Positions 42,979 through 54,460 of a stretch of 64,000 nt of DNA are shown in pieces. How positions within the stretch are numbered: the first letter of the stretch is position 1; each line of letters begins with the position of its first letter. The stretch is taken from the NCBI GenBank assembly GCA_026210745.1, contig CP110631.1, positions 1-64,000 on the forward strand, in the 5' to 3' direction. The position numbers were made by a program, and so were the translations under genes. The notes beneath the pieces are model-generated. The model was not told the origin of the DNA. It saw nothing but the letters and a program-made list of their open reading frames with translations, and ran no database searches. The stretch is from Exobasidium rhododendri. Lineage: Eukaryota; Basidiomycota; Exobasidiomycetes; Exobasidiales; Exobasidiaceae.

Positions 42979-45900
42979 ATGAGCCCAACCATTTCTAATA
43001 TGCGAACTCAAACATCGACAACACAAACTCCGATTCTATCACATGGAGATGATTACTTTGAGTGGAGTATTAAAATGCGTAACTACCTGAAGTCGAAAGG
43101 GCGCAAATACTGGCGAATTTGCAAAGGATCATATCTTCGACCCACTTCGATCAAAGGTCAAGATAGTTCGACGTCGGAAGCCGACATCAATGAATGGGAT
43201 GAGGTGAATGATGTGGTGGCAGGCCTCATTGGAGCATCTTGTGAAGGAGCTCCAGAGACACTCATTCGAAAGTTGGACCTCGCCAAAGATTGTTGGGATG
43301 CGCTTCGAAACGCTTATCATAATCGTCTTTCCCAACAAATCGACATGCTGGATGCAGAGTTATCTTCACTTCGACAGGGAAGTGGAATGAATGGTTTTGA
43401 AGATTTCATAACATCTATCGAAAACCTATGTGACAAGTTGAGCGCTGTCAACGTTACAGTTTCGACTCAACGAAAGTTTCGAGTTCTGTTGAATGGACTC
43501 AAACCAGATTTAGAAGCTAAAGCATCAGTACTTAGCTATGATAGGGACAAGCTTCAAAGCGAAACGTTTGAAGATAGCAGGGATTCGACGCGAAAGTGGG
43601 ATGAATTCTACAATCGAGCAGTGAATCACCTAAGGCTAGCACATGAGAAACAGATTCTCATGTCGAAAGCGCAAGAAACACAAGAAAGGGTAATGTTTGC
43701 TGATCAAAACGGTCGAAACAGCAAACAAGGTGGACATCGACACCAATCACAAGATAAAGGTCAAAAAGAGACAAGGGAATGCTACTATTGCCACAAGATA
43801 GGACATCTTGCAATCGAATGTAGGAAGAAATCAGCAGATATCAAATCAGGAAAGTTTGCAAAGTCAAACTACAATCGAAACATCAAGAATGCTGATAAAG
43901 ACCAAGACAACAGAAGCGAAAGTGCAAACATGGCATCGAATTGGTCATTTGCAATGTCAGACTGCGGTCTCGACACAGATAAGTGGATCTTCGACTCAGG
44001 AGCAACAACTCATGCAACAAGTCAGATCGAAGTATTTTCAAGCCTGTCGAAAGCAATCGAAGAACCGCTAAAGACAGCTGGAGGTGGCGAACTTCCAATT
44101 ATAGGTAGAGGAACAGTCAAGATTCGATGTCGAATTGAGGACAACAAGTACAATGTGATCGAACTCAAGAATGTGGCATATTGTCCTGGAATAAAGGTGA
44201 ACCTTCTGAGTTTAGAGAGAGTTCAAGAAAATCCAGACATCATTGTGGAACTTTCGAAAAAAGGAGGAGAGATTCGACACAAATCAGGAACAATCATTTG
44301 TCGAGGTATTCGAAACAACAAGAATACAACATTAGATGGAACAGTCATCAAACAAGAGAGAGCGAATGTTGTCTCTCACAAGGAATCAGCGCAATTATGG
44401 CACAATCGACTGGGCCACATTGGCGTTTCGACAATGAAAGATACAGCAAAGGTATCGAAAGGAATGGACCACCTGGATGAAAAGGATTTCAAGGAGCTTT
44501 CGACAACAACATGCAACAAATGCATGATCGGAAAGCAAAGTCGACAACCGTTTCGACAGAGCACAACTGTGACCACCAAGCCATTACAGCTCATTCACAG
44601 TGACCTAGTAGGGAAGATGCAAGTCAACACCTATGATGGCAAAGGATATGTGTTTGTCATAATCGATGACTACACCAAGATGACATTTGTAGCCTTACTG
44701 GAGAGAAAAAGCGAAGCTTTCGAATATTTTCAAAGATGGCGAACTGCAGTTGAACTGCAATGGGAAGCAAAGGTAAAGATACTTCGAACAGATGGAGGTG
44801 GCGAATACTGCAATCAAGCCTTTCGAAATTACCTTTCGACACATGGAATTCAACATGAAACAACAAATCGATACACACCACAGCAGAATGGTGTGGCAGA
44901 GCGATCGAACTTGACATTATTCAACATGGTCAGAGCAATGTTGGCAAAAGCCAAGTGCAACAAGAATCTCTGGGGAGAAGCTGTTCGATTTGCAGCTAAT
45001 GTCAAGAATGTCACGAGTTTGACAACAATCCCAGGAAAGACACCTTATGAGTTATGGACTGGATCGAAAGCGGATCTTACTGATCTAAAGACCTTTGGAT
45101 GCACTGCATATGCGCAGATTCCTGTCGAACTCAGGCAAAAGTTGGATGATCGATCAAAGAAACTAGTCTATGTTGGAAAGACACCAGGAACCAAGGGACA
45201 TCGACTGATTGATCCAGCAAAAATGAAGATAATTCAATCAAGAGACGTCTTATTTGATGAAAGTGAGTTTCCTTTCATCGAACTTGCAACAAAGACAGCA
45301 AAAGAGAACGAAGATCAGATCGATCTTGAAGAGGATGCTGAACAAGTGGGAGAAATGGTCGATTCAGTGGGAGACACAACAGATCGACAGGAATCGACAG
45401 AGAATGAGACAGAAGAATCTCAAATGACAGAAGAGAATGAAGAGAATGATGTTCAGACATCCCCTTCAACATCGAATGACATCGAAGACAGGATTCAAGA
45501 TGCGAATCAAGATGTCAACAACATGGAAGACAATAATGAAGAGTCTCGACAAGAACAGCCGTCGAGATACAACCTTCGATCACGAGATCGACAATGCTAC
45601 GTTTTCATGGCAAGTGATGATGAGCAGATCCCACATGGGTACAAGGACGCCAAAGCAAGTAAGGAATGGAAGCAGTGGGAGCAGGCAATGATGACAGAGA
45701 ACAAATCGCATCAGAAGAACAACACATGGACAGTGGTGGCCAGACCATCAGACAAGGATGTCATAGGATGCAGATGGGTAATGGCAAAGAAAAAGAATTC
45801 GAAAGGCAAAGTTGTTCAATTCAAAGCGAGACTTGTAGCATTGGGAAATTTACAAGTGAAAGGCATCAACTTTGACGAGACATTTGCAGCGGTTTGCAAG

Positions 45901-47163
45901 TTCGCAACCATTCGACAAATTATCGCATTTGCCTCAGCCAATGGATGGATGATGCATCAGATGGATGTAGAGACAGCTTACCTCAATGGTGACATAGACA
46001 CAGAGATCTACATGGAAATGCCGCCTGGCTATGGAATAGCAGGCATGGTATGCAAGCTGAACAAGGCACTATATGGTCTCAAACAAGCTGGTCGAATCTG
46101 GTACCAAAGAGCAGATCGATTCTTTCAGGAGAATGGATTCAAACGTTTCAACAGCAACCATTGTCTTTACTCCAAGTTTGACAAGACAGGGGATTCATTG
46201 ATAGTAGGAATCTATGTCGATGACATCATTATTGCAAGTTCAACAGAGAACGCAATGAAGTGGATGAAAGATCAACTTTCGACAACTTTCACAATGACTG
46301 ATGGAGGACAACTACACTTTATTCTGGGAATACAAGTGACCTGGACAGACAATTATGTCAAAATCTCACAATCGACATACATCGAGAACATTCTCAAGCG
46401 ATTCAAAATGTTCGATTGCAACAAAGTAACCACACCAAGTAATCCTGGAGGATTTGATGCGAAAGGAGCAAAATTGTTGGAAGAGGAGGATCATTCAGAG
46501 TATCGATCAGCAGTGGGAGCGATTCTCTACTGTTCGACAGCAACTTGACCGGATATCTCATTTGCTGTGCAACTTCTCAGTCGAAACCTGGAGAATCCAA
46601 CAACAGCACATCAAGCAGCATTGAAACACCTGTTTCGATACATGAAAGGAACAATCGACTATGGTTTACACTATGCAAGAGAAATGAAAGAGGGATTAGT
46701 AGCATACAGTGATGCTGACTATGCAGGAGACAAGGAAGAAAGAAGATCGACAAGCGGATCATTGATTCTCTATAATTTGACGCCAATCGACTGGATTGCA
46801 AAGCGACAATCAGTGATTGCGCTATCTTCAACAGAATCAGAATACATTGCAATGACTGAAACAGCAAAAGAAGTCATTTGGATGCAAGGTATGGGTCGAA
46901 TGATGGGAATGTCAGTCGAAGTACCAACAATACTACATGTCGACAACAATGGTGCAAGACAATTGGCAATCAATCCCAAGTTTCACAAGCAAACTAAGCA
47001 CATCGACACAAAGTACCACTTTATCAGAGATTGTGTAGCAAGAAAGGTGATCAAACTCTCACAAGTTGGTACAAAAGACCAATTAGCAGATGGATTAACA
47101 AAAGCATTAGGACCACAGAAGATTGAAGCTCTAAACAGCAAGCTTCGATTGTCAACCTTCTAG
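42979..47163 (+). mobile_element. gag-pol coding region of the copia element
   Basis: Parts appear in Ty1/copia order: gag with a CCHC zinc knuckle, aspartic protease (DSGA), integrase with its HHCC zinc-binding and DDE core, reverse transcriptase (YVDD) and RNase H. Integrase before reverse transcriptase marks the copia (Pseudoviridae) layout. The gag start codon lies inside the primer-binding site. Described as a fossil only: about one break in an otherwise open region. Confidence 0.93.
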
Positions 47164-47349
47164 TTTGACACAAAATTTAGAAGAAAAGAGGAAGAATTCA
47201 AAGTAAAGATGAGTTCGACTGGGATTCGATCAAGGAATACATCCAGAAGATGGAGGAAAGTGACAATCGCGAAGTTCGACAAGCATTCGCATTCATCCTC
47301 CAAAAATTACTGAAGATCGACTAAGTTCGACAGGACTAGCAAGTGGGAG

Positions 47350-47548
47350 TGTCACGAGGTGGAGGTTTCGAGAAGTTTCGATGGTAATAGAAGATTCGAC
47401 ATCATTCCCTTCCACGTCATCATATGCTAGATCCTATCGACCAGTAAAGTATATAAACACCCCTTTCGACAGAATGTAACTACCCCCCAAGAAGTGCAAT
47501 CCCAATCCTTCCCCTTTACCTACCTTTCAACTCCTGTACCGCGTAACA
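47350..47548 (+). repeat. 3' LTR of the copia element
   Basis: 199 bp, matching the 5' LTR except for about two bases, and followed by the GCAAG target-site copy. Confidence 0.97.
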
Positions 47549-48129
47549 GCAAGTCCCTCCTCCGCCCTCCACACTGACACTCTAAGCCCTATAATACTGC
47601 TGATAGTAAATCAGACTGTATACAATATCCGGTGTAATGTTTCTGTGAATTCTCTAACGTCATAGGTATAATCTCATGATCGCCGCACGCTGTTTTCCCA
47701 GAAGACGCCGGCCTCATGCGTAGTGTGGAGAAGAAGCTATTTCCAAGGAAAGAAGCGGGTAAATGTGCGAGTCGGAAGAAGGAGAAGGAGGCGGAAAAGA
47801 GAAGGAGGAGGACGATGTCTTGTCGGGCATCTCAAACATGCACAAGAGCTAGTGTAGAGCATGTGATTAGTGGTTCGAGTTTTCGCTTCTTCGACGGTAA
47901 AGTCACTAGCCAGAGGGTGTCTCCCGTGAGACACGATGGGGAACCTTACCACATCCGCAAGTGCCATGGCTATGACGTCGTGTAAGGAAGATGCATAGCG
48001 GGGGGGGGGGAAGGAGTACACTGGATATGGCTATATAACATACGCTTCTTTGTTCACCCGCACACTTCCTCAACAAATACCTTCTCCACCTCTATATCGC
48101 TTCTCTGCCCTACTCACATTCTATCAATC
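47549..48129. promoter_or_regulatory. Upstream region of the secreted-protein gene
   Basis: No gene is recognised. A TATA-like CTATATAAC lies at about 48030, 100 bp before the start codon, next to a G10 run (48001-48010). The copia element inserted at the left edge. Confidence 0.45.
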
Positions 48130-48852
48130 ATGCTCGCCCGCTCCTCCCTCGCCAGCCTCTTCACTGCCTTTGTCGCCCTCACCGGCCAGGCTCTCTCTGC
48201 TCCATCGTCGAAGCACCGCACATGCAAAGCCGGCGCCGAAATCACGGAGAATGTGCGTATATACTTGTTCTTCTCCATCAGCTGAGGATCCTGACTGACC
48301 CTATACACGTCTTCTCCTTATGACACACAGTTCGACGACCAGAACTACGCCTTGGGCACTGTTCTTCCCGCCTTGGCAGCCGTCGGTACGCTGCAAGGAC
48401 TCACCTACAATGCTTTTGTTGGCCTCAGCGACACGCTCAACACCGGCGTGCAGCCCCACTCCCCCTCCAACGAGATCGTCACCGGTCTGCCCCAATCACT
48501 ACTAGATGGAACAGCGTACATCGAAGCGTCTGGATCGACGACATACTTTGACTTCAAGTCATTTTACTTTGGTTGCGCCGTCGATTCGGCTGCCGGTGCC
48601 ATCGGAGTGCCCACAGCCTGCACCATCACGGTCACCGGATATTACGAAGGCGTCGAGCACATCGTCCAGGAGTTCAACTACTCGCCCACCGGAGTACTCT
48701 CCTCCGGACAAAACAAGGCACAGACCAAGTATTCCAAGTGCCACACTGGCTTCACCGGAGTAGACAAGGTTGAATTCACCACGAATAATCCTGCCCTCTA
48801 CGTACTCCTTCTCGACGACGTCACCTACGTCCCCCACACTTGTACATCATAG
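48130..48852 (+). CDS. Small secreted protein of a basidiomycete-type family, 2 exons
   Basis: Exon 1 (48130-48252) and exon 2 (48331-48852) encode 214 residues. A signal peptide (SLASLFTAFVALTGQALSA) leads into FDDQNYALGTVLPAL...GLTYNAFVG. The later DFKSFYFGCAV, ACTITVTGYYEG and a closing LLLDDVTYVP look like a beta-sandwich secreted family of unknown function that I associate with basidiomycetes. Exon 1 is followed by a 78-bp intron. It is probably extracellular or wall-bound. It converges on P450-2. Confidence 0.85.
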
Positions 48853-48927
48853 CAATGCTCGCGTACGTACAGACAAAACATTATACATCATTCAGACATT
48901 CTTCTCATTTGCTTTTATGTTCCGTGC

Positions 48928-51109
48928 CTATCGCCTGCGAGCCGTGAGGTTGATGGGCATCTGAGGGCCCTCCTTCTCGCGTCCAACAACGATGGGCCTG
49001 ACAACAATAGAGGACAGACGCGGCTCGATGCGATCGCCAGTCGCTTCAATGTGGAAGTCGCGCAAGAACTGAGCCAGAATGCTGCATTCATAGAGAGAGA
49101 AGCGTCAATATGGCTGCCCCTCTCTCCTTCCTTGTCGCGTCTCCTTATCGTAGTAACCCACCACATCATCTCAGCCTCGGCAAACCTATATCCAAGATAC
49201 ATCCTATTTCCAATCGAAAAGGCCCAGTGCTGCGGCGGCGGCACCTTGGCGGATCGTGACTGTGTGTCGTCCACGTCGAGCCAGCGCTCCGGGCTAGTAA
49301 AAGAAACGTCAGCCATTGAATGTAGTGACATGATTCACATGCGACTCACACAAACTCCTTTGCGTTGGAACCCCAGATGGCCGTGTCGTGGTTGAGTGCT
49401 TGCAGGCCTGTAATCATATGTGCCAGCTCTTCAGTGTTTGTTGCTTGTGATGATGTACTGGTACGGGCAACTCACAGATGGATATGTTGGTGCCCCTTGG
49501 TATGAAGATCTCCCTCGTCCGAGCCTTGCCGTTCGTCTGAGGTATGGCTGGTGTGTTGCAGTTTATGCTCTCAGCTCCGATAGCAAGGGAGAGAGACATG
49601 TCTAGACTCACCTTCTTCCAGTGGCACAACGTCGTCCTCCAGCGCACACCGTTGCACCTCCGGAACGATACTGTGAAGGCGATTGCCCTCCTTCATGATC
49701 GCACCAAGGTACGGCAGCGAAGAGAGTTCACTCCATGACGGCTCCTCTTTGCCCTCCTTCTTCACCATATCATCTAAGGCGTCGACCTCCTTCCTGGCCT
49801 TGCCCTGTCGCTCAGGACTCTCAGCGAGGTACAAGAGAATGAACGCCAGCACGCCTGCACTTGTTTCGTGTCCGGCGACCAAGAGACTGGTCAGTGTGTC
49901 CTGAAGATCGACGTCTGTGATTCGATCGACCTTGCGGACATCAACGGCCATCTGCTGCCGTATCATGTGTGTGAGGACGTCTTTTCCCTGGAAGGCGGCA
50001 TCGTCCTTCTTCAAGTCGGCCTGTATAAAGCGGGGCGTGAGCATACCAAGTTATAGTCAATTCAAGCGAGAGGAACCTACCATGCTCAGACCAGCCTCGG
50101 ACAAGCTTTCGAGGGTCTCCTTGCGCTTGCTTTCCACTTCTTGTCGTGTAAATGACCGCAGCAGCCCCAACGCTTTCTTGTTGTGCCTGTTACGCGCCGT
50201 GATGGGTGCACGCTGGAGAGAAGAGGTCAGCGCCAACATTGTATTTCCCCCCGTATAAAGATGACCCCACCATCAGCTTTGGATGAATGTATCCCAACGA
50301 TGTCATGATGAATTTGCTGAACGGACTCCCTGTGATACTCGCTCGGAGACTTGCCACAAAGGCCTGCGCAAAGGGATCCGAATCGACTCCTCCACTCGAG
50401 AGAAGCGTCTTCTGTGCTTTCATCTCATGGCCAAAACCAGCGAGGCCAATGGCATCCAACGTAGCCGCCGACGTGTGTTTCGACACGTTCACTGCTCTTT
50501 CATTCACATAGTCTGCGTCACACTGGATCGTCTGCGTCATCTTTCTGGCCACCTCGACAAAGACAGGGTACAGGCCCTCCATGACCGAAGCAGAAAAGGC
50601 AGGATTGGAACACTTTTTCAGCCTTCGATGATGATCGCCCTCGGCAGTCAGGATACCCTCGCCCAGGATCATGGCCAGTGCTGCCGTTTGCGTGTTCGTC
50701 TTGCGGTACTTGCGGTCGGCGACGCTCAGGATGTGCTTCGCGGCCTTCCAGCTGTCAATACAAAATGGAATAGCAGTAAGCACCACACTCCACTCTATCC
50801 CTCCCAATGTTCATATTATACTCACTCGGATATGCTGATCAGGTACGAGCCCAAGTAGGACGGCAGAGCTAATACTTTGGAGCCTTTCTCTTCGACCCAC
50901 GCCTCTCTCCTACTTCCCGGAAAGCCAGAATAGAGAATATCATGGCAACCAACGAGACTTCCTTGGCCGTTCTTGATACGAGGAATGCACCCAAGCGGAC
51001 CAAGTGCCGTCTTCACGCGACCGAAGACTTTGACGTACAGTATCGAGGCGATCAAGAGGCATGCGATGACCACAGCCCCATTATAGGCAAGATCGTGAGC
51101 AGGGGACAT
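48928..51109 (-). CDS. Cytochrome P450 (P450-2) with Tyr in place of the heme-ligand Cys, 8 exons
   Basis: Eight exons (50826-51109, 50271-50751, 50081-50212, 49612-50020, 49476-49547, 49350-49407, 49165-49293, 48928-49081) keep phase throughout and give 572 residues. It has an N-terminal anchor, I-helix AGHETSAG (348-355), ExxR as EGNR (410-413), PERW (480-483), and a heme loop FSIGNRMYLG where the invariant Cys is Tyr511 (codon TAT, 49197-49199). Conserved residues after it (RFAEAEM) remain. A single base change separates TAT from TGT. Either the gene has recently lost monooxygenase function, or the enzyme binds heme through another ligand. A read error is also possible. Confidence 0.9.
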
Positions 51110-51372
51110 TTCCAGGAGGGAGTGGGAGAGGGGGGAATGGGGAACCGGAAATCTAGCTCAATCCGAGCTATCCATACACAACTGACTTGAATGAGTCGAG
51201 GGAAAATCTTCGCGGACGTTAGCGTGCGTTTCTTTTGTTTCGGTGCACGGCCCACTGTGGAAGAGGAAACAAATCGGCCTTTACGTCGAGATGCATATGA
51301 TTCGCCCGTGACTTGCTAGTCTGACATGAGATTCAGCTCCTTCTGAAGCAAGACTTCGTCCACTCGACGAAC

Positions 51373-52757
51373 ATGAGTGCCACAGGTGATAGAGATGGCG
51401 GAGACGTACGAGTGCTCTGCTTGCATGCCACCGGTCAGAATGGAGCGTCATTCAGAAAGAGTCTGCAGCCGATCATCGACCGCGTTCCTTCGTCGTGGAC
51501 GTTCGTCGTGCCTGATGGGCCTGTCACGCAAGGATCCGCCAAGACCACCTTCACATACAAGTGAGTGTTCCCCCTCTCTTTCCGATGCACGAGAAACGTA
51601 ATTCGTACCCCTTCCCTTTCTGATTCATGTTGTGCAGCCAGCAGCAAAAGGACGTCCAGGGCATTGCAGAGAGCAGCAAGCAGTCGGACGCCGCCGTGGA
51701 GAACATGTTTGAAGCAGTGCGAGCGGATGGGATCCTCAAGACTGCCGAGGCGGAGATCCGTGCCCATCCGCATCGAAAGAGAGACGAACTGCGATCCCTG
51801 AGCATACCACAGACCATGATCAGGGAAGCAAAGAAGCATCGAGACAAGTACCTTAATGGCAGGTCTATGGCGGAGGTGTATGACGAGGTCAGGGGCCTGC
51901 CCACAGTAAAGGCCTGGGCGCTGACTCTCAGTGACGAGTACGAGGGGGGCAAGGGGATATGGTCGACATACGATTTGGCCGTAGAGTACATCTCGAAGAT
52001 ATTCAGGGAGCAGGGTCCGGTGGGTTCAGCGGCGGGAAGAAAGAAGAGAAGAGAATTATAACGAGTTACACGATCTGACGTGAATAATAATTCTCATACA
52101 TGCACTTCGACGGAATCATCTCCTTTTCCATGGGAGCCATGTTGGGTGAGCAGTCATACAGTCCATTTGCAGGAGAGTGGCTCCAGCTGACCATTGCTGA
52201 TTTCTCGTACATCATCCAAGCGTGCGAGCTGGAAAAGATACTATCTGGCGGTGATCCTCACGGCGAGATCGCTCCGTTTTTCGACCCTGGACCCAAGCAA
52301 GGTCCGTTCCGCTTCTGCATTGCCTGCAGCGCTCTACCCCCCGTCGACACGATTCCCTGGCGACGGCGTGTCTTCACGTCGTGGTCAGCCATGACGCAAG
52401 CAAAGCAGATATACCAGCCTTCCTCGTTGTGCACCTGGGGAGCAAAGGACAAGATGTTTCCGGCCTTTTACTTTGACGAGATGATGAAATTGAACGACTA
52501 CCAGCGCCTACAAGTACATCCGGGCGGACACAGCTTCCCGTCGTCGTGAGTGTCTCCACCGTTATAAACTGACTGCACTTGATCGTCCTCTTACTGATGC
52601 GGAACATTGAATATATAGAGACGACTGGGCGGCCTTCCTCGCAGCATGGCTCGAGACAGCGGCAGGTCTGGATCCAGGCCTCCCCATAGAGGACAGGACT
52701 GCACGGCTGAAGCAGATCGCGGCTCCTTCTGTAATATCGTCCAGGGCGAAGCTGTGA
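51373..52757 (+). CDS. FSH1-type serine hydrolase, 4 exons (one odd splice site)
   Basis: Exons 51373-51560, 51638-52019, about 52106-52545 and 52619-52757 give about 382 residues. The alpha/beta-hydrolase features are VLCLHATGQNG near the start, DGPV, the nucleophile elbow in FDGIISFSMGA (usual family form GFSQGA), and HPGGHSFPS with the catalytic His. The join between exons 2 and 3 is peculiar: the family-consistent junction (QGP|FDG) has a GTGGGT donor, but no AG lies in the 15 bases before FDG, which reads ATACATGCAC. The acceptor is non-canonical or the gene is damaged there. The substrate is unknown. Confidence 0.8.
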
Positions 52758-52847
52758 GGGAGTACTCTTCCCTTCTTTCATTAAATATTTCCTATTATTT
52801 GAGACTGTAGAGATAGCATCAGAAAGTGGCATGCCTGTCAATCGATC

Positions 52848-54460
52848 TCAATCCTTTGCCGCCTGTTGCGATTTGGAGCGTATCTTACGACCATAGACGA
52901 GCGCGATGAGAGGAATGCCCAGCTCGAGCAAGCTGATGCAAGCCAGTATGATGCTTGCATTCTGTACCCCGACATTGCGAAAGAAGACGTCCCCAAAGAG
53001 CGGACAGAAGGCGGTGATGGCAGATCGAACGACACTTATCGCAGCGGCTGCGGCAGGAATGCAGGGTTTGTACGTGTCCAGGAGGTAGCCAAAGGTGGAG
53101 AGCACCACACCAAGCGCACCAAAGCCATACAAGGCACTCGCGATGATGGGCCCGATCCAGTGCACACTCGGACGAGCAAGTGCGGCAAATAGGAACAGAC
53201 TGACGACGATGCAGACGCCTGAGATCATGGCGGGAATCGTTCGGTGCTCTGGGCTAGGTCCCTTGCTTGCGACTCGCCGGCCCCACCAAGCTGTCAGGTA
53301 GGTGTAGTCAAAGATGGAGTACGCTGCCAGTCCGACGAGAAGCCCGAGGAACGACAGACCAACCTGCGCCTCATCGAAATGGTAGATGTCCTCAAAGACG
53401 ACAGGAAAGGCAGAGAAGAACATGTAGACGATGCCAAAGACGGTCGACTGCCAGATGCTCAGGAAGAGAATGATTGGCTCGGTGACAATCATCTTTGCCG
53501 CTTGTGATCCGACGATGACGATGCGACGAAGAGGCGACAGCTGCTGGAGGGAGGGATCGCCAATCGAACGCCCCCCAAAGAATAGGAACCGTGTCCTTGG
53601 GCTGCTCTTTGCTAGCAATTGCGTGTGCGTCTCTGGCAGAAAGGCTTCCACGATGGCTAGTACAAGGCCAGCAATAGCGCTCGCCCACATTGTCCACCGC
53701 CAGCCGCCGTAGCGAGAGACGAGAGGCATACAGTACTGCGCAATGAAGCCACCCAGTAGGGCTGTAAAAATAGAATGACAAGACTGTCAATCACTGCATT
53801 TCCCGTACACTTATGATGATAAAGAGCAACACTCACGACCTAGCACGGGACCAAACCAGATCGTCGATATGTTCAGCGAGAAGAAGCGGGCAACATCGAG
53901 TCCTTCAAACAGATCCACCGCCACCGCACCGCCCATTACAAAGTGCGACGAACCGAAGAAGGCGGCGAAGAAGCGGGTGATGATCAGTGCGGCGAGGTTG
54001 TTGCTTGTGGCTGCACCGATGTGGAAGATGGACCACAGCAGGATCGTGTAAAAGTACATGGGGGACTATAGAAGAAGAAATCAGCGAATGGAGACTATTC
54101 ATCACGATGGGGGAAGAACTCACCCGGCCATAGTAGTCGGCAAACGGGCCGATGAGGAGCGGTCCAGCACCCCATGCAAGGATGTAGAAGACAAAGGGAA
54201 GTCGAGCTGGGAGGAGGAGTCAAAGCATGTCAGAAGCAGTCATTCACGGGGTCGAGGGTAAAGCTGAAGCTGCGCGACATACACTCGGTAGTATTGACGC
54301 CGAACTCTTCTGCGACGGCAGGCGCGACACTGAGGTAGACGGATGCTGACCAGCTGACGAGGAACAGGCCTGTCGAGACGATGCAGAGATGCAGGATCCG
54401 ATAGCTCTTTGACCACGACTTGGGCTCGCGCCAGTTTGAGACCACTCCTTTCTCGGTCAT
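52848..54460 (-). CDS. MFS exporter, DHA1 type (MFS-3), 4 exons
   Basis: Exons 54283-54460, 54124-54206, 53837-54065 and 52848-53761 keep phase and give 467 residues. Landmarks are WREPKSW before TM1, GPLLIGPFADYYGR, RFFAAFFGSS, GGWRWTMW, EPIILFLSIWQS at the start of the second half, and a C-terminal YGRKIRSKSQ tail. It belongs to the drug/polyamine DHA1 branch. The first exon donor is GTATGT. It converges on the FSH-type hydrolase, 90 bp apart. The exported substrate is not known. Confidence 0.92.

Larger units (their letters stand above)
42776..47548 (+). mobile_element. Ty1/copia LTR retrotransposon, almost whole, young
   Basis: Matching 199-bp LTRs (TG...CA) flank an internal region, with a 5-bp target duplication GCAAG on both sides (42771-42775 and 47549-47553). 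The LTRs differ at about two positions, which points to a recent insertion. The primer-binding site GGTTATGAGCCC follows the 5' LTR and is complementary to the anticodon arm of initiator tRNA-Met, the half-tRNA priming known from copia and Ty5. A purine-rich tract precedes the 3' LTR. Treated as a fossil: it looks close to whole, with about one break. Confidence 0.97.
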
